Assembly: GCF_958439165.1 (NCBI RefSeq)
Contig: NZ_OY288115.1
Coordinates: forward strand, 62,001-126,000
Reading direction: 5' to 3'
Origin: an uncultured Hydrogenophaga sp.
GTDB lineage: Bacteria; Pseudomonadota; Gammaproteobacteria; Burkholderiales; Burkholderiaceae_C
Length of the DNA stretch: 64,000 nt
The position numbers and the translations under genes are program-made. Below are positions 58,900 through 64,000 of the stretch, in pieces. The notes under the pieces were generated by a model, which was given only the letters and a program-made list of their open reading frames with translations, was not told the origin of the DNA and did not search any database. Numbering within the stretch: the first letter of the stretch is position 1; the number at the start of each line of letters is the position of its first letter.

Positions 58900-60267
58900 G
58901 TGAACCACCACAGGCACCCCGGTTACCCAGGTGTTTTCCATCCTCAACCTGGGTCCACGTGCATGTTTGGCAACTCGACTTCATTTCGCTCGAACACCTC
59001 ATTCGTCCAGCCGGTCAGCACGCAGCTGCCCTTGACGCCCCAAGCCCCGTTGAGCGTGCTGTTGCCGCCCGGCATGCCGCTGCGCGCGGTGGCGTCGCCC
59101 CAGAAGCCGGCCCGGCTTTACAAGCGGGGCCAGCACATTCGGCACATTCCCGTGGAGTGGACACCCGAACAAGAGCACCAGCGCTACCTGGCACGGCTCA
59201 AGAGTGACGTGGTGTCCAAAGGAGGCCGATTGCCGGAGCCTGCCCCCTTGCAGGTCCTGAAGGACGACACCGATCCACTGCCCGACAGTTGGTGGGGGTG
59301 GGTACAGAAGTCGGCCACCACAGTCATGAGGGGACTGGCTCGCTACGACGCCGCCGCCGAGGCGCGCAAGACGCCGCGCTTGAGCATGGCGCAGCTCGCA
59401 GAAGCAGCCCAGGGGCAATTCCAGGTCGAGCCTCTGAAAGGGGTGAAGGCCAGCGATTCGCTGGCGGGTTGTGTCGTGCTGATCGCCACCGAAGCAGCCG
59501 ATCACCCTCGCATGCAGGCGGCGGTTCGCCGGCTGCTCGACAGCGTGGTGGTCTCGGGTGACACCTGCCTGTTGCCGATCGCCGAGCCATCTCCCGACGT
59601 GCAGCGCCTCTGCCCCAGTGCACAGGCGAAAGCGGCGGACCTGTGCCATGGCATCGACCTCGCATTCGGTCTGGGTGCCGATGCCGACCTGGTTCGTCTG
59701 CGCCAGGCCGCCTGGGATCTGCTGCAGCCGCTGGCCATGGGCCTGGAGTTGCCAGCTCCCAGGAACGATCTCCTGGACGCCCAGGCCGATGAAGCGGCTC
59801 TACGCCATATCGAGATGCTGCTGGAGGTGGCCCAGTCGCATTGGGCGCAAGGGTCGGCGCAGCAGCGCCAGGCGCTGGACCTGGCCCAGGACCGGGTGAT
59901 CCGGTTCCTGGATGCATGGCAAGCCATGGACCAGGAGCGCACCGCCGGCAACGGCCTGCAGGCGCGTCACGCGCACATGCATGAACAGATCAGCCAGCAC
60001 CGACCCAGCCGCTACCACACGACCTACGTGGTGCTCCCAGGTGAGCATGTGGATCGGCTGCAGGAGCCCTTGGTGGGCGATGAACGTTTCAAGGTCGTGA
60101 TGGTCCGTCCGACGGTCGGCTTGGTGCCGTCTCCCGACCAGCTGGCGGCACACGCCCGGGCCCTGAAGGACGAGGCCACGGCCGCTCTGGCCCGGCAACG
60201 TGAGCGCATCGAGCAACGCATTCAGGCACACGGCGTGCCGTTGCCCACAATCCTGGTCGATGGCTGA
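58900..60267 (+). CDS. Orphan protein of unknown function
   Basis: A 455-residue protein that I do not recognise. It has no signal peptide or membrane helices. The N-terminal 60 residues are rich in Ser, Thr, Pro and Gln with several low-complexity patches (SFRSNTSFVQPVSTQLPLTPQAP), then a mainly helical body containing PVEWTPEQEHQRYLARLKS near residue 80. The C-terminal half is strongly predicted helical with Gln/Ala-rich stretches and many charged residues. An internal ATG at 58963 is an alternative start. Its codon use is less GC-biased at third positions than its neighbours, and it interrupts the beta-oxidation group on the opposite strand, signs of recent insertion. Function is undetermined; a secreted-effector-like profile is only a guess. 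Confidence 0.6.
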   Translation: MNHHRHPGYPGVFHPQPGSTCMFGNSTSFRSNTSFVQPVSTQLPLTPQAPLSVLLPPGMPLRAVASPQKPARLYKRGQHIRHIPVEWTPEQEHQRYLARLKSDVVSKGGRLPEPAPLQVLKDDTDPLPDSWWGWVQKSATTVMRGLARYDAAAEARKTPRLSMAQLAEAAQGQFQVEPLKGVKASDSLAGCVVLIATEAADHPRMQAAVRRLLDSVVVSGDTCLLPIAEPSPDVQRLCPSAQAKAADLCHGIDLAFGLGADADLVRLRQAAWDLLQPLAMGLELPAPRNDLLDAQADEAALRHIEMLLEVAQSHWAQGSAQQRQALDLAQDRVIRFLDAWQAMDQERTAGNGLQARHAHMHEQISQHRPSRYHTTYVVLPGEHVDRLQEPLVGDERFKVVMVRPTVGLVPSPDQLAAHARALKDEATAALARQRERIEQRIQAHGVPLPTILVDG

Positions 60268-60351
60268 TGCCGGTGATTTCCCGAACGCCAGAACCTTTTT
60301 GCTGAGCGTATGCTCGGCAAAATTCAACGATTGGTTTCAGGAGACCTCCCC

Positions 60352-61515
60352 ATGATCGAACGCACCCTGTTCAACGCCGACCACGAAGCCTTTCGTGACA
60401 GTTTCCGCCGCTTCATGGAGAAGGAGATCGCGCCCTTCCACGCCGCCTGGGAAGAGCAGGGCTATGTGGACCGCGAGGTCTGGCGCAAGGCCGGCGAGAA
60501 CGGCTTCCTGTGCATGACCCTGCCCGAGGCCTTCGGCGGCGCCGGGGCCGACCGGCTGTATTCGGTGGTGCAGATGGAGGAACTGGCCCGGGGCGGGTTC
60601 TCGGGCATCGGCTACGGGCTGCACAGCGAGATCGTGGCGCCCTACATCGCCCACTACGGCACCGACGACCAGAAGGCCCGCTACCTGCCGGCCCTGGCCA
60701 GCGGCGAGATGGTGGGCGCCATCGCCATGAGCGAGCCGGCCGCCGGCAGCGACCTGCAGGGCGTGCGCACCACGGCCCTGAAGCAGGCCGACGGCAGCTA
60801 CCTCGTCAACGGCAGCAAGACCTTCATCACCAATGGCTGGCATGCCGACCTGGTGATCGTGGTGGCCAAGACGGACCCCGCCGCTGGCGCCAAGGGCACC
60901 AGCCTGTTCCTGGTGGAGCGCGGCATGCCCGGCTTCGAGAAGGGTCAGCGCCTGAAGAAGCTGGGCCTGAAGGCGCAGGACACCTCCGAGCTGTTCTTCA
61001 ACAACGTGCGGGTCGGCCCCGAGCAGCTGCTGGGCGGCACGACCATGGAAGGGCGCGGTTTCATCTGCCTGATGGAGCAGCTGCCCTGGGAGCGGCTGCA
61101 GATCGCCATCGGCGCGGTGGGTGCGGCGCAGGCCGCCATCGACTGGACGGTGGACTACGTGAAGAGCCGCCAGGTGTTCGGCCAGGCGGTGGCCGCCTAC
61201 CAGAACACCCGCTACAAGCTGGCCGAGCTGCAGACCGAGGTGCAGGTGGCCCGTGTGTTCGTCGACAAGTGCTGCGAGCTGGTGCTGCAGGACCGGCTCG
61301 ACACCGCCACCGCGAGCATGGCCAAGTACTTGTGCAGCGACCTGCAGTGCAAGGTCATGGACGAATGCGTGCAGCTGTTCGGCGGCTACGGCTACATGTG
61401 GGAATACCCCATCACCCGGGCCTACGCAGACGCCCGGGTCCAGCGCATCTATGGCGGCACCAACGAGATCATGAAGGAGGTGATCTCGCGCGGCATGGGG
61501 CTGGGCGGGCGTTGA
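60352..61515 (+). CDS. Acyl-CoA dehydrogenase
   Basis: A 387-residue FAD flavoenzyme of the acyl-CoA dehydrogenase superfamily. FAD contacts include IAMSEPAAGSDLQG near residue 124, FITNGWHADLVIV near 162, and RIYGGTNEIMKEVI near 365. The catalytic base is probably the Glu in PWERLQIAIGAV near residue 246, the location used by isovaleryl-CoA and long-chain enzymes, since the C-terminal position has Gly-Gly-Thr rather than Glu-Gly-Thr. ATG 60352 has a good ribosome site (CAGGAG); an upstream ATG at 60310 is less likely. It follows the orphan by 84 bases and ends 21 bases from the convergent catalase-like gene. Confidence 0.93.
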   Translation: MIERTLFNADHEAFRDSFRRFMEKEIAPFHAAWEEQGYVDREVWRKAGENGFLCMTLPEAFGGAGADRLYSVVQMEELARGGFSGIGYGLHSEIVAPYIAHYGTDDQKARYLPALASGEMVGAIAMSEPAAGSDLQGVRTTALKQADGSYLVNGSKTFITNGWHADLVIVVAKTDPAAGAKGTSLFLVERGMPGFEKGQRLKKLGLKAQDTSELFFNNVRVGPEQLLGGTTMEGRGFICLMEQLPWERLQIAIGAVGAAQAAIDWTVDYVKSRQVFGQAVAAYQNTRYKLAELQTEVQVARVFVDKCCELVLQDRLDTATASMAKYLCSDLQCKVMDECVQLFGGYGYMWEYPITRAYADARVQRIYGGTNEIMKEVISRGMGLGGR

Positions 61516-61536
61516 GCCCGCCAGCCCCGGCCTGCA

Positions 61537-62547
61537 TCACTTGCGGGCGGCTTCGCCCAGGCGCCGGCCCAGCGAGATGGCGTAGGGCGCGGCGCGGGCA
61601 TTGAGCACCGGGTCGGCCGACGGCTTGATGCCGGCGGGCAGTGCCACCGGGTTGAAGGTCATGGCGTCGCAGGCACCGCCCATGCCGGCCTCCACTTGGT
61701 TGATCACCAGCTGCCCCACCGGCACCAGCTGTCGGCTCTCGGGCCAGGCCACGGTCGGGTCGGTCAGGTTGTCACCGGCTTCGGCCAGCTGCAGCTTCAT
61801 GTCGAACACCACCGGCTTGGCGGCCGTACGCTGGCGCAGTTCGCCGGCCAGGAAGTCGTCCGGCATGGCCTTGAGCTGGTCTTCGGTCAGGCCCAGGGTG
61901 CCGGCTTCGGGCACGAACTGCCAGCGGGCGAAGCGGCTTTCGCCTTTGGCGTTCACGAACTCGAAGGCGTTCACGCCCCAGTAGTTCACCGAGCCGTAGC
62001 TGGCCGGCACCGGAGCCTGGGCCAGGTAGGCGGACTGGCGCAGGGTCTCGGGGTTGGCGGCGTTGAAGGCCTTGAGCTTTTCCGGGTCGGGCTTGCCGGT
62101 GGCCGGGTCGGCGGTGCGGGCCTGCACGAAGGGCGCGAACTGGTCAGGACGCGCCACGAAGAACACCGGTGCCGAGATGTTGGCCATCTGCCAGCTCTCG
62201 TTGCCGGGCAGCTGGAATGACAGCGCCAGACCGCGCACCGACTTGGCCTTGTCGCTGGCCTTGGGGCTGCCGCCACCGACCGAGAAACGCGCCACCACCG
62301 GCACCTTGGCCCCGCTGAAGGCCGACGCAGTGGTCAGCGCGCGGCCGGCGGTGTTGCCCACGAAGTGGCCGCTGGCGCAGATGCCCTTGGCGCCGGAGCG
62401 GCGCGAGCCCGGCTGCGGACCGGCAAGGCCTTCGAGTGCATTGACCTGGGCTTCGGCCAGATTGGGCTGGGCCTGGGCGGAGGCAACAGGGAACAGGGCC
62501 GGGGCGAGCAGGGCGGCCAGGCTGGTGGCCAGCAGGGAGCGTTTCAT
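61537..62547 (-). CDS. Catalase-family heme peroxidase (SrpA-like), secreted
   Basis: A 336-residue periplasmic catalase-related peroxidase. It has a signal peptide (LLATSLAALLAPALFPVASAQA, cleavage near residue 27) and the short catalase-related fold: the distal His in ICASGHFVGNTAGRAL near residue 60, ARFSVGGGSPKASDKAKSVRGLALSF near 88-113, and NYWGVNAFEFVNAKG near 185. C-terminal ARAAPYAISLGRRLGEA contains the proximal Tyr candidate. Such mini-catalases act mainly as peroxidases with organic substrates. It converges on the acyl-CoA dehydrogenase gene. The start at 62545-62547 is set by the signal peptide. Confidence 0.85.
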   Translation of the reverse strand: MKRSLLATSLAALLAPALFPVASAQAQPNLAEAQVNALEGLAGPQPGSRRSGAKGICASGHFVGNTAGRALTTASAFSGAKVPVVARFSVGGGSPKASDKAKSVRGLALSFQLPGNESWQMANISAPVFFVARPDQFAPFVQARTADPATGKPDPEKLKAFNAANPETLRQSAYLAQAPVPASYGSVNYWGVNAFEFVNAKGESRFARWQFVPEAGTLGLTEDQLKAMPDDFLAGELRQRTAAKPVVFDMKLQLAEAGDNLTDPTVAWPESRQLVPVGQLVINQVEAGMGGACDAMTFNPVALPAGIKPSADPVLNARAAPYAISLGRRLGEAARK

Positions 62548-62660
62548 GGGGACCTTTCTGTGGAGTGACGGGGCTGGCGGGTCACGGTCCACATCGGTCC
62601 GCTCCGCCTGATCGGTGGTCGGCCACGCAGCAGGCTTCTTACAGCCGGCCCACAAAAAGA

Positions 62661-63194
62661 TCAGCGCGCTGGCAGCACCACGGTGTGGTCTGGCGTGAGC
62701 CCCGGGGGCGATTCGTGGTCGGCCACCACCACCGCCCGCCCGGACAGTCGGCCCAGGCGCTGCAGGTGCGCCACCAGAGAACGCGCCGACGGCGGATCGA
62801 GAGCGGCCACCGGCTGGTCGATCAGCAGCACCGGGGCCGGGCTGACCAGCGTCAGGCACAGGCCCACCTTGCGGCGGCTGCCGGTGGAGAGCATGTACAG
62901 CGGTTTCGCGCGGTGTTCTTCCAGGCCGAACTCGTCGACCAGACCGTGCGGCACGGCGGACAACAGGCGGGCCACCGGCTCGTTGTCGAGCGCAGGATCC
63001 TGGACGTCGGCCAGGAAGGTCAGTGCCGGTTCGCGGCTGGCCAGCAGGCGCAGCAGTGTGGATTTGCCGCAGCCTTCCTCGCCGGTGACCAGGGTGATGC
63101 CGCAATGGATGTCGATGTCGAGCCGGTCGAACAGCGCAAGCCCGGGCCAGCCATGGCTGAGCTGCCGGATCTGGAGCAAGGGGAGGGTGTTCAT
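62661..63194 (-). CDS. Minimal ABC-type ATPase
   Basis: A 177-residue cytosolic ATPase with all ABC elements compressed: Walker A GEEGCGKSTLL near residue 38, an ABC-signature-like LSTGSRRKV near 101, Walker B VLLIDQPVAALDP near 120 (Gln at the catalytic Glu position) and an H-loop-like DHES near 158. It lacks the helical subdomain and any membrane partner, and resembles CcmA-like or stand-alone ATPases. It lies 10 bases downstream of gspB. With Gln replacing the catalytic Glu, hydrolysis may be slow or regulatory; substrate and function are unknown. Confidence 0.75.
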   Translation of the reverse strand: MNTLPLLQIRQLSHGWPGLALFDRLDIDIHCGITLVTGEEGCGKSTLLRLLASREPALTFLADVQDPALDNEPVARLLSAVPHGLVDEFGLEEHRAKPLYMLSTGSRRKVGLCLTLVSPAPVLLIDQPVAALDPPSARSLVAHLQRLGRLSGRAVVVADHESPPGLTPDHTVVLPAR

Positions 63195-63204
63195 GCGGTG
63201 AGGT

Positions 63205-63936
63205 TCAGTGACCGATGCGGTAGCGCTGGCCACGGTAGCTCAGCACCGAACCCTCGCGCCCGATCTGCTCCAGCACATGGTCCGGCCCGATCGACTGCCC
63301 CTCCTGCAGCACGCGCCCGTTGACGATGAGGTGTCGCAAGGCCGCGTTTTCCGACCAGGTCACGCCCTGCACGCTGATGGCCGGCAGGCCGGCCCGCACC
63401 GCCTCGGGCAGTTCGGCATAGCGGGGTATGACCTCGCCGGGCTGCTTGCGCGCGGCCGCCCGCACCGCAGGAGCCACCGGTGCTACTGGAGCTGCCACCG
63501 CCGTCGGGGGCGGCGGCGGCGGGGCGGGCTGGAGGATCGGTGCCGCCGGCTCTGCTGGCAGAGACGGGAGCGGCATCACCGGTGCGGTCGGGGTCGCCGG
63601 TGCGGCCTGTCCGGTCGGGGCGGCTGGGTCGGCTGCGGGTGGCTGCCCCTGGCGCGCCCACATCAGCAGCACGCCCGCCGTGGCGATCACCAGCAGCATC
63701 ACCCAGCCGAGCTGCCGGACCGATACGCCACCGGCGCGTGCGGCGTCGGGTGCCGGTGCAGCCGAGCGGGTGAGGGCATCGGCCGTCGTCGCGGTGGCTG
63801 ATGCCATGGACGCAGCGGCCGGCTGCGGTGCGGCAGGGGGTGCGGGCAGCGGCGCGCTGCCCAGCCCCGGCGGCAACGGGTTCTGCTGCTGGCGCTGGGC
63901 TTCGGCACGGCGCAGGGCGTCAAGGATGTAGGACAT
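63205..63936 (-). CDS. gspB: General secretion pathway protein B
   Basis: A 243-residue GspB (ExeB/PulB-like) protein that with GspA helps place the type II secretin in the peptidoglycan layer. It starts MSYILDALRRAEAQRQQQ, the family hallmark, has one membrane helix (WVMLLVIATAGVLLMW, about residues 88-103), a long Pro/Ala-rich periplasmic linker, and the C-terminal GspB domain from VIPRYAELPEAVRAGLPAI through VLSYRGQRYRIGH. Position beside a probable gspA end at the window edge supports the assignment. Confidence 0.9.
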   Translation of the reverse strand: MSYILDALRRAEAQRQQQNPLPPGLGSAPLPAPPAAPQPAAASMASATATTADALTRSAAPAPDAARAGGVSVRQLGWVMLLVIATAGVLLMWARQGQPPAADPAAPTGQAAPATPTAPVMPLPSLPAEPAAPILQPAPPPPPPTAVAAPVAPVAPAVRAAARKQPGEVIPRYAELPEAVRAGLPAISVQGVTWSENAALRHLIVNGRVLQEGQSIGPDHVLEQIGREGSVLSYRGQRYRIGH

Positions 63937-63942
63937 GGCCGG

Positions 63943-64000
63943 TCAGGAAGGAGGGAGCACCTGCCGAAGCTTCGGTTCATCGACCTGGCTGGCGCGGTTG
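63943..64000 (-). CDS. Probable C-terminal end of GspA-like ATPase (cut by window)
   Basis: On the minus strand a frame enters from the window edge and reads NRASQVDEPKLRQVLPPS before TGA at 63943-63945, 6 bases before the gspB start. In gspAB operons, gspA directly precedes gspB, and this tail with DEPKLRQ resembles its C-terminus. Only 18 residues are visible, so identity is inferred from context. Confidence 0.45.
   Translation of the reverse strand, partial: NRASQVDEPKLRQVLPPS

Overview
The window is a contiguous stretch of core chromosome from a high-GC betaproteobacterium, most likely of the order Burkholderiales. Evidence for this is the strong G/C third-position bias, the ilvB-ilvN-ilvC-pssA-leuA gene order, the AddAB-like pair in place of RecBCD, the overlapping aat-bpt pair, a dnaX-ybaB-recR cluster, and a minor-pilin operon fimT-pilV-pilW-pilX-pilY1-pilE. 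I saw no insertion sequence, prophage, CRISPR array, tRNA or rRNA. The only gene that looks accessory is an orphan at 58900-60267.

Layout. 1-7.7 kb: the 5' part of trxA, then divergently an AddB-like nuclease, an AddA-like helicase-nuclease and a flavoprotein joined by ATGA overlaps. 7.7-11.3 kb: a 4.5S/SRP RNA gene on the minus strand, dnaX (with an A9 slippage site), ybaB, recR and a MAPEG-type membrane protein. 11.3-16.2 kb: a solitary substrate-binding protein behind a structured leader, then gloB-mltD (minus) divergent from a methyltransferase and rnhA. 16.3-20.9 kb: a two-gene RND efflux system plus a small unknown protein. 20.9-24 kb: moaA-mobA-moeA for molybdenum cofactor. 24-27.8 kb: a metal-dependent hydrolase-like gene, a proton-pumping pyrophosphatase, and divergently the soluble pyrophosphatase. 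27.8-33.5 kb: bactofilin, a membrane protein and a FemAB/GNAT-like protein, then nadE-glnB, and a LOG-family protein, dgkA and an RDD protein. 33.6-39.9 kb: branched-chain amino acid synthesis (ilvB, ilvN, ilvC, leuA) with pssA inserted and several RNA-level control elements. 40-44 kb: a PBP7-type endopeptidase, an IclR regulator, the two N-degron aminoacyl-transferases and a VanZ-like protein. 44.2-51.3 kb: the type IV pilus minor-pilin operon. 51.3-54.5 kb: a two-part chromate transporter and a GAF-PAS histidine kinase with a receiver-only response regulator. 54.7-61.5 kb: a fatty-acid/beta-oxidation group (SDR, FadB/J-like protein, thiolase, acyl-CoA dehydrogenase) enclosing the orphan. 61.5-64 kb: a catalase-like peroxidase, a minimal ABC-type ATPase and gspB, with what is probably the end of gspA at the window edge.

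Most notable observations. (1) pilY1 is open over its full expected length except for one in-frame TGA at codon 292, directly after the conserved Thr-Pro-Leu of the von Willebrand A metal site; it could be a recoded codon (Sec or readthrough), a fresh nonsense mutation or a base-call error. (2) dnaX contains nine consecutive A residues that would shift translation to a stop 14 bases later, giving a gamma-length product. (3) leuA is preceded by an 18-codon peptide containing Leu-Leu-Leu-Pro-Leu, including a rare CTA, plus a terminator and a competing pairing: a complete leucine attenuator whose peptide may start at the transcript's 5' end. (4) The ilvB-ilvN spacer folds into two strong hairpins.
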